A stretch of 64,000 nt of DNA from Amycolatopsis circi (GCF_003385235.1 NZ_PQIA01000017.1:22705-86704), one strand, 5' to 3'. Shown: positions 41,593 through 50,357, counted from the first letter of the stretch. Notes: generated by a model from the letters alone, not told the origin. Numbers and translations: made by a program.

Positions 41593-42732
41593 GTGCGGAG
41601 ACTGGTCATGTGGGGGCGCAAGCAGCGGTGGTTGCTGGACTTGCCGCTGTACGCCGTCTTCGTCGCCTTCGGCCCCAACATCGCGGATCAGCAAACCTGG
41701 CTGCTGCGCATGGTTTCGATGCTCTTTCTGCTGCCTCTGTTGCTGCGTCGCCGCTACCCGCGCACAGTCGCGCTCCTGATCCTCATCGGAGTAGCGCTCG
41801 TCTATACGAACGAGATATGGGCGTATGACCGTGGCCGCAGCGACCTCGCGATGGCGGTGGTCCTGTACACGCTCGTCAAAGCCGGTGACAGATGGTTCAT
41901 CGGCTTCGCGGTAGCTGTCGTGGGCCTGGATGCCTTCTGGGGATTTACCTGGGGCACCAACACTCTGAACCCGACGCTCACCATCTTCGGCGCACTGCCG
42001 CTGTACTTGGCGGCCTGGGCTCTCGGCGCGTTCTTCCGGACGAAGGAACAACTCGCCGAAGAAGAACGACTGCGAGCGGAGCTGGCGGCCTCCGAAGAAC
42101 AAGCGCGCAGTCGCGCGTCAATAGCCGAAGAGCGTACGAGGATCGCGCGCGAGCTTCACGACGTACTCGCACACAGCATGAGCGTGATCGTCCTGAACGC
42201 CGAAGGAGCGAAGCTCGCGCGCCATCACGACCCGGACGCTGTCGACCGTACGCTCGACACCATCAGCAAAACCGGTCGTTCCGCGTTAGCCGAGCTTCGG
42301 CGGCTGCTGGAGGTAATGCACGCTGGCGAACCCGCGCGCGCTCCGCAGCCGACGCTCGACCAGTTGCGCACGCTAGTCGCGCAGTCCGGCCGCGACATCA
42401 CCCTCGAAGTCAACGGCGACATCGCCGACCTGCCCGCCGGTGTCGCGCTTCAGGCGTACCGCATCGTCCAGGAGGCCTTGACCAACATGCTCAAACACGC
42501 GCCGCCCGACGCGACCGGACGGGTCCGAGTCACCTTCGCCGGTCCGGAAATCCGCCTCGAAGTCACCAACTCCGGCGGGCGGCAACCGGTCGCGGCGGGA
42601 CTGCCCGGGTCCGGACGCGGGCTCACCGGCATGGCCCAGCGCGTCGCGATGTACCACGGCAAACTCGAAACGGGCGCGCGGCCGGACGGCGGCTACCGCG
42701 TGTCGGCGACGCTGCGGACGGACGCCGCATGA
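41593..42732 (+). CDS. Two-component sensor histidine kinase (NarL-type, HisKA_3)
   Basis: A 379-residue membrane kinase. The first 150 residues hold about five to six helices with very little outside loop, suggesting sensing in or at the membrane. A coiled-coil-like linker (EERLRAELAASEEQARSR) leads to the HisKA_3 box ERTRIARELHDVLAHSMSV with phospho-accepting H189. The ATPase domain has VQEALTNMLKHAP (N box) and GSGRGLTGMAQRV (G box). GTG at 41593; an ATG five codons in is also plausible. It overlaps the response regulator start (ATGA). The stimulus is unknown. Confidence 0.9.
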   Translation: MRRLVMWGRKQRWLLDLPLYAVFVAFGPNIADQQTWLLRMVSMLFLLPLLLRRRYPRTVALLILIGVALVYTNEIWAYDRGRSDLAMAVVLYTLVKAGDRWFIGFAVAVVGLDAFWGFTWGTNTLNPTLTIFGALPLYLAAWALGAFFRTKEQLAEEERLRAELAASEEQARSRASIAEERTRIARELHDVLAHSMSVIVLNAEGAKLARHHDPDAVDRTLDTISKTGRSALAELRRLLEVMHAGEPARAPQPTLDQLRTLVAQSGRDITLEVNGDIADLPAGVALQAYRIVQEALTNMLKHAPPDATGRVRVTFAGPEIRLEVTNSGGRQPVAAGLPGSGRGLTGMAQRVAMYHGKLETGARPDGGYRVSATLRTDAA

Positions 42733-43382
42733 CGTCCGTGCTGATCTGCGACGACCAGGAGCTGGTGCGCGTCGGGCTGCGGATGATCGTCGACAGCCAG
42801 CCCGACCTGGAGGTGGTCGCGGAAGCGGGCGACGGCGCGGAAGCTGTCGAACTCGCCCGCGCGCGGCGGCCGGACCTCGTGCTGATGGACGTGCGGATGC
42901 CGGTGCTCGACGGCGTCGCGGCCACCGCGCAGATCTGCGCCGAACTGCCGGACACCTCGGTGCTGGTGATCACGACGTTCGACCTCGACGAGTACGCCTA
43001 CTCCGCGCTTCGCGCCGGCGCCAGCGGATTCCTGGTCAAGGACGCGCCGTCGGACGAGATGCTGGTGGCGATCCGCGGCGTGCTGCGCGGCGACGCGATG
43101 GTGTCGCCGTCGGTCACGAAACGCCTGCTCGACCGCTATCTCAGCGCGCACCGGACGCCGCTGGACGAGCAGAAGCTGGAGACGCTGACCGAACGCGAAA
43201 AGGACGTGCTGGGCCTGATCGCGCGAGGACTGTCGAACACCGAGATCGCCGGGACGCTGTTCATCGGCGAGACGACGGTGAAGACGCACGTCGGACGGTT
43301 GCTGAACAAGCTCGGGCTGCGCGATCGGGTGCACGCGGTCGTGTTCGCGTACGAATCCGGATTGGTTCGTCCTGGCGGCTGA
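42729..43382 (+). CDS. LuxR/NarL-family response regulator
   Basis: A 217-residue regulator paired with the preceding kinase. The receiver domain has acidic pocket DD at residues 8-9, phosphoacceptor D54 in VLMDVRMP, the T switch in VLVITTFD and K in LVKDAPS. The C-terminal LuxR HTH runs from about residue 148 (LTEREKDVLGLIARGLSN, then GETTVKTHVGRLLNKLGL). Four-base overlap with the kinase gene confirms coexpression. Targets are not evident; the sugar dehydrogenase gene starts 18 bases downstream and may be cotranscribed. Confidence 0.93.
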   Translation: MTSVLICDDQELVRVGLRMIVDSQPDLEVVAEAGDGAEAVELARARRPDLVLMDVRMPVLDGVAATAQICAELPDTSVLVITTFDLDEYAYSALRAGASGFLVKDAPSDEMLVAIRGVLRGDAMVSPSVTKRLLDRYLSAHRTPLDEQKLETLTEREKDVLGLIARGLSNTEIAGTLFIGETTVKTHVGRLLNKLGLRDRVHAVVFAYESGLVRPGG

Positions 43383-43400
43383 ATCGGGCATGCTGGACCC

Positions 43401-44558
43401 ATGCGTCTCGTCGCGTTGCTCGCCTCCGTCCTGGTGCTCGCCGCCTGCTCGGCCGCGCCAGCGAGCGCCCCGGCTCCAGCGGCACCGGAGTCCGGCAAGT
43501 TCGCCGTGCAGGAGGTCGCCGACGGCCTCGAACACGGCTGGGACGTCGCGTTCCTTCCCGACGGTTCGCTGCTCGTGCCGCAGCGTCCCGGCAAGCTCGC
43601 GCTGATCCGCGACGGCCGGAAGACCGACGTGCGCGCCGATTTCTCCGACGTCCTCGTGCAGGGCGAAGGCGGTCTGATGGGCCTGGTCCTGGCGGCGGAT
43701 TTCGCGACGTCGCGCGAGTTCACCACCTGCCAGACGCATCAGGAGAACGGACGCGCGGTAGACGTCCGGCTCGTCACCTGGCGGCTCGCCGACGACGGCG
43801 CGAGCGCGGCCAAGGTGCGCGACCTGCTGACCGGCCTGCCGGTGAACCCGAGCGGACGGCATTCCGGCTGCCGCCCGACGCTCGCTCCGGACGGCGCGCT
43901 GCTCGTCGGCACCGGCGACGCCGCGCGGTCGACGGTGGCGCAGGACCGGCACAGTCTCGGCGGCAAGGTCCTGCGCATCAACGCGAAGACCGGGGAACCG
44001 TTGCCGGGCAACCCGTTCCTGTCGTCCGCCGATCCGAACGAACGCCGGATCTACACCTACGGCCACCGGAACGTGCAAGGTGTCGCGATCCGGCCGGGAA
44101 CCGGGCAGGTGGTCACCTCCGAGCACGGACCGGCGTTCGACGACGAGGTGAATCTCCTGCGGCCAGGCGGGAATTACGGCTGGGACCCGTCGAAGGGCGG
44201 CACCGACCCCAACTACGACGAGAGCGTTCCGATGACCGACACCACCCGGTTCCCGGACGCGGTTCGTCCATTGTGGACCACCGGACAGATCACCGAGGCG
44301 ACCAGCGGCGACGCGTTCCTCACCGGCAAGCAATGGGGAGCGAACGAAGGCGCGTTGGTCGTGGTGGCGTTGAAGGGGCAGAAACTCCTGCTGCTGCACC
44401 TGGACGCCGCCGCGAAGGTCACCGGAGTGACGCTGCCCGCGGAATTCAACGACAAATTCGGCCGGTTGCGAGCCGCCCGAAGCGGCCCGGACGGCTCGCT
44501 GTACGTGACGACTTCCAACGGCAGCAACGACAAAGTGCTGCGCGTGACCCCTGGCTGA
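43401..44558 (+). CDS. PQQ-dependent sugar dehydrogenase family lipoprotein
   Basis: A 385-residue exported beta-propeller protein of the soluble glucose/sorbosone dehydrogenase family. The signal peptide MRLVALLASVLVL is followed by lipobox LAAC. Propeller blades show in GLEHGWDVAFLPDGSLLVPQ, LMGLVLAADF, GRHSGCRPTLAPDGALLVG, YTYGHRNVQGVAI and LRPGGNYGWDP. The GHRN-Q-G and PGGNYGW blocks are the most conserved of the family. PQQ binding is inferred from family membership. Its stop is two bases from the stop of the convergent SDR gene. Confidence 0.88.
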   Translation: MRLVALLASVLVLAACSAAPASAPAPAAPESGKFAVQEVADGLEHGWDVAFLPDGSLLVPQRPGKLALIRDGRKTDVRADFSDVLVQGEGGLMGLVLAADFATSREFTTCQTHQENGRAVDVRLVTWRLADDGASAAKVRDLLTGLPVNPSGRHSGCRPTLAPDGALLVGTGDAARSTVAQDRHSLGGKVLRINAKTGEPLPGNPFLSSADPNERRIYTYGHRNVQGVAIRPGTGQVVTSEHGPAFDDEVNLLRPGGNYGWDPSKGGTDPNYDESVPMTDTTRFPDAVRPLWTTGQITEATSGDAFLTGKQWGANEGALVVVALKGQKLLLLHLDAAAKVTGVTLPAEFNDKFGRLRAARSGPDGSLYVTTSNGSNDKVLRVTPG

Positions 44559-44560
44559 GG

Positions 44561-45277
44561 TCAGCCGACGTACGCGCCGCCGTTCACGTGCACGACCTGG
44601 CCGGTGACGTGTCCGGCCTCCGGGGAAGCCAGGAAACGCACTACCTCGGCGACATCCTCCGGTTTGCCCGCGCGTTTTGTCATCGTGTTCTCGACCAGCC
44701 GCTCCTGACGTTCGGCGGAGAGTTTGCCGCGGAAGAATTCGGTGTCCACGATCAGCCCCGGCGCGACAATGTTCGAGGTGATCCCGCGCGACCCGAATTG
44801 GCGAGCGGTTTCGGTATTCCAGACTTCCACCGCAGCCTTCGCCCAGCCGTACGATTCAGCGCCGGTGTGCCCCGCGATCGAGCCGATGGTGACGATGCGG
44901 CCGTTGTCGGCCAGTCGCTCCCGCAGCGCTGTCGTCACGAACGCGGCGCTGAACAGATTCGCCCGGATGTTGGCCGTCCAGGCAGCGTCGAGCGCTTTCA
45001 ATCCCTCGCCAGCGGAGCCCAGGAAATCCGTGTTGCCGCCAGCGTTGTTCACCAGCACGTCGATGCGTTCGGGCAACTGATCGCACTCCGCCTCGACCGC
45101 CTCGGGGTCGCTCGCGTCGAAGCTCACCGCACGCGCGCCGAGCAGCGTCGCCGCCTCGGTGAGCACGTCCTCGCGCCTTCCGGTGATCGTGACCTGATCG
45201 CCGTCCCGGACAAACGCCGCGGCGATCGCGTATCCGATTCCAGCGCTTCCCCCGGTTACCACTACGTCCCGTTTCAT
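44561..45277 (-). CDS. SDR-family oxidoreductase
   Basis: A 238-residue classical short-chain dehydrogenase, FabG-like. The cofactor loop is VTGGSAGIGYA (residues 7-17), NNAG is at about 77-80, and the catalytic triad is S133 (IGSIAG), Y143 and K147 (YGWAK). The C-terminus ends in the usual VNGGAYVG. The GR pair after strand 2 (TGRRED) favours NADP(H). It is divergent from a MarR regulator across 30 bases that contain a palindrome, so it is likely that regulator's target. Substrate unknown. Confidence 0.9.
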   Translation of the reverse strand: MKRDVVVTGGSAGIGYAIAAAFVRDGDQVTITGRREDVLTEAATLLGARAVSFDASDPEAVEAECDQLPERIDVLVNNAGGNTDFLGSAGEGLKALDAAWTANIRANLFSAAFVTTALRERLADNGRIVTIGSIAGHTGAESYGWAKAAVEVWNTETARQFGSRGITSNIVAPGLIVDTEFFRGKLSAERQERLVENTMTKRAGKPEDVAEVVRFLASPEAGHVTGQVVHVNGGAYVG

Positions 45278-45285
45278 CTCACGTC

Positions 45286-45299
45286 CTTTATTGCTAAAG
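45286..45299. promoter_or_regulatory. Candidate MarR operator
   Basis: CTTTA-TTGC-TAAAG, a perfect five-base-arm palindrome filling the 30-base gap between the divergent SDR and MarR starts. It is unusually AT-rich for this genome. Repressor binding here would block both promoters. Confidence 0.5.
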
Positions 45300-45307
45300 T
45301 ACCTCTG

Positions 45308-45841
45308 GTGGACGACGGTACCGGCGGCGGGGAAAACCCGTCAAGCGACGAGGTGGACGAGATTCAGCAGGCGTGGCTGCGAGAGCGGCCGGGCACGCCG
45401 GTGTCGTCCATCGGCGTGATCACGCGGATCTGGCACATCGCGAAACTGCTGGAGGACGACCGGCGCGCGACCATGCTGGAACTCGGGATGGACGCGTCCA
45501 CCCGCACTTTGCTCAGCACGCTGCGCCGGGCCGGGCCGCCGTACCGGCTCAGCGCGGGCGAACTCGCGAAACGCTGCCGGGTCAGCCCCGGCGCGATCTC
45601 CCAGCAGACCGCCCGTGCCGAACGCGACGGCCACGTCCGCCGGGTGAAGTCCACTTCGGACCGTCGCGGGGTGTACGTCGAGCTGACCGAGGACGGTCAC
45701 GAGCTGATCGAGCGAACCGTCGGATATCTGCTGGAGCACGAGGAAACCTTGGTGTCCGCACTGTCCCCGGCCGAACGCGATCAACTGGCGGATCTCTTGC
45801 GCATCCTGCTCGCGGACCTGGACCGGCGGGCGCGGAGGTAA
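45308..45841 (+). CDS. MarR-family transcriptional regulator
   Basis: A 177-residue winged-helix regulator. The DNA-binding part runs LSAGELAKRCRVSPGAISQQ (helices 3-4) to the wing VKSTSDRRGVYVELTEDG, the standard MarR D-x-R wing. GTG start at 45308, immediately after the candidate operator; upstream in-frame sequence belongs to the antisense of the SDR gene and is not used. A Nudix gene begins 10 bases after its stop. Confidence 0.88.
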   Translation: MDDGTGGGENPSSDEVDEIQQAWLRERPGTPVSSIGVITRIWHIAKLLEDDRRATMLELGMDASTRTLLSTLRRAGPPYRLSAGELAKRCRVSPGAISQQTARAERDGHVRRVKSTSDRRGVYVELTEDGHELIERTVGYLLEHEETLVSALSPAERDQLADLLRILLADLDRRARR

Positions 45842-45851
45842 GGTGGCTGGC

Positions 45852-46250
45852 ATGCCCACCATCGACAAAGTCGCCTGGCTGCACGTGGTCGACGGCAAGC
45901 TTCTCGCCGCGCGTTCAGCGGGCAAGGACACCTGGTACCTGCCCGGCGGGAAACGCGAAGAGGGCGAGTCGGACGTCGAAACGCTGGTCCGGGAGATCTC
46001 CGAGGAACTGAGCGTGACTCTGGATCCGGCTTCCGCGCAGCTGGCCGGTTCTTGGGAAGCACAGGCGCACGGCAAAGCGGACGGCGTCGTGGTGCGGATG
46101 ACTTGCTACACCGCGGATTACACCGGCGAGCTGAAGCCGAGCAGCGAGATCGAATCGTTCGGCTGGCTCGCCCACGCCGACCGCGACCGGGTGTCGGCGA
46201 CGGTCCAGCTGATCCTGGACGACCTGCACGCACAAGGAAAACTGGTCTGA
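45852..46250 (+). CDS. Nudix hydrolase
   Basis: A 132-residue Nudix-fold pyrophosphohydrolase. The Nudix box is GGKREEGESD followed by VREISEELSV, keeping the REx2EE metal ligands. It begins MPTIDKVAWLHVVDGKLLAA, as in ADP-ribose or 8-oxo-dGTP hydrolases. The ATG at 45852 follows aaggtgg; a GTG three codons upstream is the alternative. Its stop overlaps the start of the VOC gene (TGATG). Confidence 0.87.
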   Translation: MPTIDKVAWLHVVDGKLLAARSAGKDTWYLPGGKREEGESDVETLVREISEELSVTLDPASAQLAGSWEAQAHGKADGVVVRMTCYTADYTGELKPSSEIESFGWLAHADRDRVSATVQLILDDLHAQGKLV

Positions 46251-46630
46251 TGCTGCGACTCGGAATCACGGTGCTCGGAGTCGCCGACGTCGAACGCGCG
46301 ATGCGGTTCTGGTCCGAGGCGCTCGGGCTCGCCGAGGACCCGGAATGGGCGAGCGAGACGTGGCGGACGCTGGCACATCCCGGCGGCACGCACGCACTGG
46401 GGCTGATGCGCAGCGAATCGCCCGCTGAGTCGAGGCCTCGGCTGCATCTGGATCTGTACACCGACACCGCCGATGAGCAACGCGCCGAGGTGGAACGGCT
46501 CATCGACCTCGGCGCACGACGGGTCGACTGGAAGCACTACCCGCCCAAACCGGACTTCGTAGTCCTCGCCGACCCTGACGACAACCTGTTCTGCGTCGTG
46601 GACCTCAGCAACGCGCCCTCCGGCGGTTAA
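46250..46630 (+). CDS. VOC (glyoxalase/bleomycin-resistance-like) protein
   Basis: A 126-residue vicinal-oxygen-chelate protein with two beta-alpha-beta-beta-beta modules: LGITVLGVADVERAMRFW then RPRLHLDLYTDTADEQRA, ending FVVLADPDDNLFCVVD. The usual metal ligands are only partly kept, with the last E replaced in NLFCVVD. Function may be binding rather than catalysis. Coexpressed with the Nudix gene by start/stop overlap, and convergent with the TetR gene at a four-base gap. Confidence 0.8.
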   Translation: MLRLGITVLGVADVERAMRFWSEALGLAEDPEWASETWRTLAHPGGTHALGLMRSESPAESRPRLHLDLYTDTADEQRAEVERLIDLGARRVDWKHYPPKPDFVVLADPDDNLFCVVDLSNAPSGG

Positions 46631-46634
46631 GCAC

Positions 46635-47303
46635 TCAGCCGAGCAACCGCGGCTTGTTCTCCAAGTGCGACAACCCGTTCCACGCAAGATTCACCAGATG
46701 CGCGGCGACCTCGTCCCGCTTCGGTTTGCGTGCGTCCAGCCACCACTGCCCGGTGAGCGCGACCATGCCGACGAGCGCCTGCGCGTAGAGCGCGGACAGC
46801 TTCTCCTCGTACCCGCGCGCGGCGAACTGCTGCGCGAGGATGTGCTCGACCTGGCTGGCGATGTCGTTGAGGACCGTCGAAAAGGTGCCGGTGGAGCTGG
46901 CGACCGGCGAATCACGGACGAGAATGCGGAAACCGTCGTGCGAATCCTCGACGTAGCTCAGCAACGCGACGGCGGCCTGCTCCAGCATCACCCGCGGATG
47001 TCCGCCGTGCAGCGTCGAGATCATCCGGTCGAGCAGCAGCTGCGTCTCGCGGTCCACAACGACGGCGTAAATGCCTTCCTTGCCGCCGAAGTGCTCGTAG
47101 ACGACCGGTTTGGACACGTTCGCCCGCGCGGCGATCTCCTCGACGGACGTGCCGTCGAAACCCTTTTCGGCGAACAGCGCACGCGCCACGTTGAGCAATT
47201 GCTGTCTGCGCTCGGTGCCCGTCATGCGCACCCGGGCGACCGGTGCGGCCGGTCGCGCGCCGGTGACCGCCGCTTCTCGCTTCGCCCGTCGTCTCCCCGC
47301 CAT
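46635..47303 (-). CDS. TetR-family transcriptional regulator
   Basis: A 222-residue TetR regulator. The HTH is in about residues 30-75 (RRQQLLNVARALFAEKGFDG, TSVEEIAARANVSKP, YEHFGGKEGIYAVV). The N-terminal extension is basic (MAGRRRAKREAA). ATG at 47303 is preferred to one nine codons upstream; an internal ATG before TGTERRQQLL is another candidate. The position between glmU and mfd matches the mycobacterial TetR gene Rv1019. The desaturase gene upstream on the same strand is separated by a strong hairpin. Confidence 0.85.
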   Translation of the reverse strand: MAGRRRAKREAAVTGARPAAPVARVRMTGTERRQQLLNVARALFAEKGFDGTSVEEIAARANVSKPVVYEHFGGKEGIYAVVVDRETQLLLDRMISTLHGGHPRVMLEQAAVALLSYVEDSHDGFRILVRDSPVASSTGTFSTVLNDIASQVEHILAQQFAARGYEEKLSALYAQALVGMVALTGQWWLDARKPKRDEVAAHLVNLAWNGLSHLENKPRLLG

Positions 47304-47316
47304 TCGCAGCAGGGTA

Positions 47317-47362
47317 GTCGTGAGTGGCAATCCCGGTTAGAACCGGGATTGCCACTCACGAC
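47317..47362. terminator. Perfect 22-bp-arm hairpin, family A
   Basis: Arms 47317-47338 and 47341-47362 pair perfectly around a two-base centre (ag). The core CCGGTT-ag-AACCGG and gtgagtgg shoulders match the element at 10882-10927, while the inner bases (caatc versus tctatg) differ with compensating changes in both arms. It lies two bases from the desaturase stop, consistent with termination. Confidence 0.65.
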
Positions 47363-47364
47363 CC

Positions 47365-48318
47365 TTACTCAGCCGCGATCCGGGCCAGCCGCTGCGGGGT
47401 CGGCCACCGCACGTCGTGCACCCAGCCGAACTTCTCGAAGATCCAGATCAGCCGCGCCGACATGTCGATCTGGCCGCGCTTCACGCCGTGCCGGGCCGAG
47501 GTCGGGTCAGCGTGGTGCAGGTTGTGCCACGACTCGCCGAAGGAGAAGATCGCCAGCGGCCAGAAGTTCGCCGAACGGTCGCGCGCGGCGAACGGACGCT
47601 CGCCGATCATGTGGCAGATCGAGTTGACCGACCAGGTCACGTGGTGCAGCACGCAGACGCGGACCAGGCCCGCCCAGAAGAACGCGGTCACCGCGCCCCA
47701 CACCGACCACGAGATCAGGCCGCCCAGCAGCGCCGGGCCGAACAGGCTCACCAGCGACCACAGCCAGAACAGGTCGTCGACCTTGCGGATGGCCGGGTCC
47801 TTCACCAGATCCGGCGCGAACCGCGCCTGGTTGCTCTGGTCGCGCTCGAACAGCCAGCCCATGTGCGCGTGCCAGAAACCCTTGGCGATGGCCAGCGGCG
47901 AGGTGCCGTAAGCCCACGGCGAGTGCGGGTCGCCGTCGCGGTCGGAGAACGCGTGGTGGCGCCGGTGGTCAGCCACCCAGGTGATCACCGGTCCCTGCAA
48001 CGCGACACTGCCCGCGATCGCCATCACGACGCGCAGCCACGGCTTCGCCTTGAACGAACCGTGGGTGAAGTAGCGGTGGTAGGCGACGGTGATGCCCAGC
48101 CCGCTGATTCCGTAGAACACGACAAACAGCGCGACGTCCGTCCAGGTCAGTCCCCAGCCCCAGGCGAACGGAACCGCGACCAGCAGCGCCACGATCGGCA
48201 GCAGCACCCCGAAATACACCGACAGCTGAACGCCGATCCCGCGCTGTCCGTCGATGATCGGCTTGGGGCCCTTCGGCGGGTCGCCCGCTGACTGAGAACG
48301 ATCGAGGGTGGCCGTCAT
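47365..48318 (-). CDS. Acyl-CoA / fatty acid desaturase
   Basis: A 317-residue membrane di-iron desaturase of the stearoyl-CoA delta-9 type. The three histidine boxes are HRYFTH (residues 81-86), HRRHH (118-122) and HNLHH (about 265), with four hydrophobic segments around them. It introduces a double bond into acyl chains to adjust membrane fluidity, probably with a partner reductase located elsewhere. ATG at 48318. The upstream region has a cttac/gtaag inverted repeat that may be a regulator site. Confidence 0.92.
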   Translation of the reverse strand: MTATLDRSQSAGDPPKGPKPIIDGQRGIGVQLSVYFGVLLPIVALLVAVPFAWGWGLTWTDVALFVVFYGISGLGITVAYHRYFTHGSFKAKPWLRVVMAIAGSVALQGPVITWVADHRRHHAFSDRDGDPHSPWAYGTSPLAIAKGFWHAHMGWLFERDQSNQARFAPDLVKDPAIRKVDDLFWLWSLVSLFGPALLGGLISWSVWGAVTAFFWAGLVRVCVLHHVTWSVNSICHMIGERPFAARDRSANFWPLAIFSFGESWHNLHHADPTSARHGVKRGQIDMSARLIWIFEKFGWVHDVRWPTPQRLARIAAE

Positions 48319-48360
48319 GCGCTCACTTCTTTCCTCTCACAACCCCTGGCGAAGGGTGCC

Positions 48361-48384
48361 CTTACCTACGGTGTCGTAAGTTAC
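48361..48384. promoter_or_regulatory. Candidate operator upstream of the desaturase
   Basis: CTTAC-N10-GTAAG (48361-48380) overlaps the small palindrome GTAAGTTAC (48376-48384), and TACGGT occurs twice here. The site is 43 bases before the desaturase start. Binding by a TetR-type regulator is inferred only from shape and place. Confidence 0.35.
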
Positions 48385-48515
48385 GGTACAGGAGGTTTCC
48401 GGCGCTGTGGAGGCCCGAAAAGTCCGATTGCCCGGTGCCCGGGACGGCCCTGTGGCGCACGCCTCCCCCTCCTGGCGCCCCCGTCCTCGATCATCGCTAT
48501 CCTGACCAGGACCGA

Positions 48516-48587
48516 TCCGCCGTAGTGTAATCGGCAGCACTTCAGATTTTGGTTCTGACAGTTCAGGTTCGAATCCTGGCGGCGGAG
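48516..48587 (+). tRNA. tRNA-Gln (anticodon TTG)
   Basis: A 72-nt cloverleaf: acceptor TCCGCCG/CGGCGGA, D arm GTGTAATCGGCAGCAC, anticodon stem TCAGA/TCTGA around loop TTTTGGT (anticodon TTG), T arm TCAGG-TTCGAAT-CCTGG. Discriminator G; CCA is not encoded. tRNA-Gln next to glmU is common in actinobacteria. Confidence 0.95.
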
Positions 48588-48677
48588 CTGCACATCCGGC
48601 GAGGGCGATGGGAGTGGGGGCGGCTGAGCGAGGAACCGAGCGACCCCGCGGGCGCCCGTCGCCCGACCCTGGTCGAG

Positions 48678-50357
48678 ATGTCGGACGCGTGGCTGGTGGG
48701 GCGCGCGCGGGAACTCATCGCGGCCGTTCAGCGCCAGGAGCACGAAAACCAGCTCGAGATCGTCAAGATCATGGACGAGCTGCTCGAGGAGACTCTGCGC
48801 CGGGGAGAACCCACGCTCGTCGCCCAGCTGCTGCGCGCCTCCGCCTTCTCCCGGCTCGTCACCCGCGGCCTCGCCGCCGAGGCCGAACCCCGGCTCGACG
48901 AAATGCTCGCGCACACTCGCCGGCACGGTCTGTCCCTTCTTCGCGCGGACGCGCACGCGCTGCGCGGGCGCCGGCTCGTGCTCGCCGCGCAAGAAGACGC
49001 CGCGCTCACCGAGATCGCCCGCGCGCTCGCGATCCTCGACGACTCCACGATTCCGGACCGCCAGATCGGCGTCCGCAACTGGAACCGCATGCAGTCGATG
49101 GCGCTCATCGACTGCTGGATAGTGCTCAACCAGCTCGGCGTCTACGAGGCCGCCGAAGAGGTGATCGGCCGCGCGCACCAGGCGATCCGGGAAAGCGCTA
49201 GCCCGCACGAGATCACCCTGCAGCTGATGAACCGGGTCAAGATGCTGCTCGGCTGGGGCCTTCGGCTCGAGCGGATCGAGCAGTACGACGAATCGGCGGA
49301 GAAGTTCCGCACCGCCGCGTCGATGGCGGTGGCCGCGGAAGGCCCGTTCGCCGAATCGCTGTTCCCGCGCAAAATCGGAGTGTCCGCGGTCGACCAGGTC
49401 GGCGTGCTGGCCGCGGCGCTCGCGCTGCACGACCCGGCCGCCGAGCACGTCGAACGGCTGCAGGGCATGCATCTCGGCCACCACTATCCGCACGAGCAGG
49501 AACTGGTCGCGATCGCGCTGGCCCGCTGCCTCGACCAGGCCGGCCGCCGCAGCGACGCGCTGCAGGTGCTGCGCGAGGCCCGCGACGTGCTGGCCGAGGA
49601 CGTCTCGCAGCCCTCGATGCGGCTCACTCTCTCCCGCGAACTCGCCCGGCTCGACCCGGAAGCCGCGAGCCAGTCGCTGATCGACTACGCGACCGCGCTG
49701 GAAACCGAAATGTGGGCGCTGCGCGAATCGCAGATCGCCACGCTGAACGCGCGCCGCGAGCATGAACGGCTGTCCGCCGAACACGGTGCGATCACCCAGC
49801 AGGCGCTGCAGGATCCGCTCACCGGCCTGCCGAACCGGCGCGCGCTCGACGAACGGCTGCGCGCGCTGGCGTCGTCGGCGGACGCGCAGCCGCTCGCGGT
49901 CGCGCTGGTCGACCTCGACGGGTTCAAGGGCGTCAACGACAAGCAGTCGCACGCCGAGGGCGACAACGTTTTGCGTGTTGTCGCAAGCACTCTGCGCGAC
50001 GCTCTGCGCGGCGACGACGTGGTGGCCCGCTACGGCGGCGACGAGTTCATCGTGCTGCTGCCCACCGCGCCGGCGTCGGCGGCGAAGATGGCGCTCGGTC
50101 GCGCGGCCAAATCCGTCGCGACACTGCCTCATCACCTGTCGCACGGTGTGACGCTGTCCATTGGTCTCGTGTCGTTGCGTCCGCAGGAGCGGGCCGAGCA
50201 GGTGCTCGCGCGCGCGGATGCGGCGATGTACGAAGCGAAACGCGGCGGTGGCAACCAGGTGGCGTCGGCCAACTCGATGGCGGGCGACGGCATGGGCGGC
50301 TGGCCTGGGGAAACGGCTCCGACCGACCCCGCGTGGAGCGCGGAGAACCCCACGTAG
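48678..50357 (+). CDS. Diguanylate cyclase (GGDEF) with TPR-like N-terminal region
   Basis: A 559-residue cytoplasmic protein that should make cyclic di-GMP from two GTP. Residues 1 to about 350 are helical with TPR-like repeats (for example HALRGRRLVLAAQEDAALTE, LRLERIEQYDESAEKF). A coiled stretch (MWALRESQIATLNARREHER) leads to the GGDEF domain from about residue 375 (DPLTGLPNRRALDERL). The active site is intact, RYGGDEF at 451-457, and the product-inhibition I-site RxxD (RGDD) sits five residues before GGDEF. ATG at 48678 is the first sensible in-frame start after the tRNA. No membrane segment. Confidence 0.88.
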   Translation: MSDAWLVGRARELIAAVQRQEHENQLEIVKIMDELLEETLRRGEPTLVAQLLRASAFSRLVTRGLAAEAEPRLDEMLAHTRRHGLSLLRADAHALRGRRLVLAAQEDAALTEIARALAILDDSTIPDRQIGVRNWNRMQSMALIDCWIVLNQLGVYEAAEEVIGRAHQAIRESASPHEITLQLMNRVKMLLGWGLRLERIEQYDESAEKFRTAASMAVAAEGPFAESLFPRKIGVSAVDQVGVLAAALALHDPAAEHVERLQGMHLGHHYPHEQELVAIALARCLDQAGRRSDALQVLREARDVLAEDVSQPSMRLTLSRELARLDPEAASQSLIDYATALETEMWALRESQIATLNARREHERLSAEHGAITQQALQDPLTGLPNRRALDERLRALASSADAQPLAVALVDLDGFKGVNDKQSHAEGDNVLRVVASTLRDALRGDDVVARYGGDEFIVLLPTAPASAAKMALGRAAKSVATLPHHLSHGVTLSIGLVSLRPQERAEQVLARADAAMYEAKRGGGNQVASANSMAGDGMGGWPGETAPTDPAWSAENPT

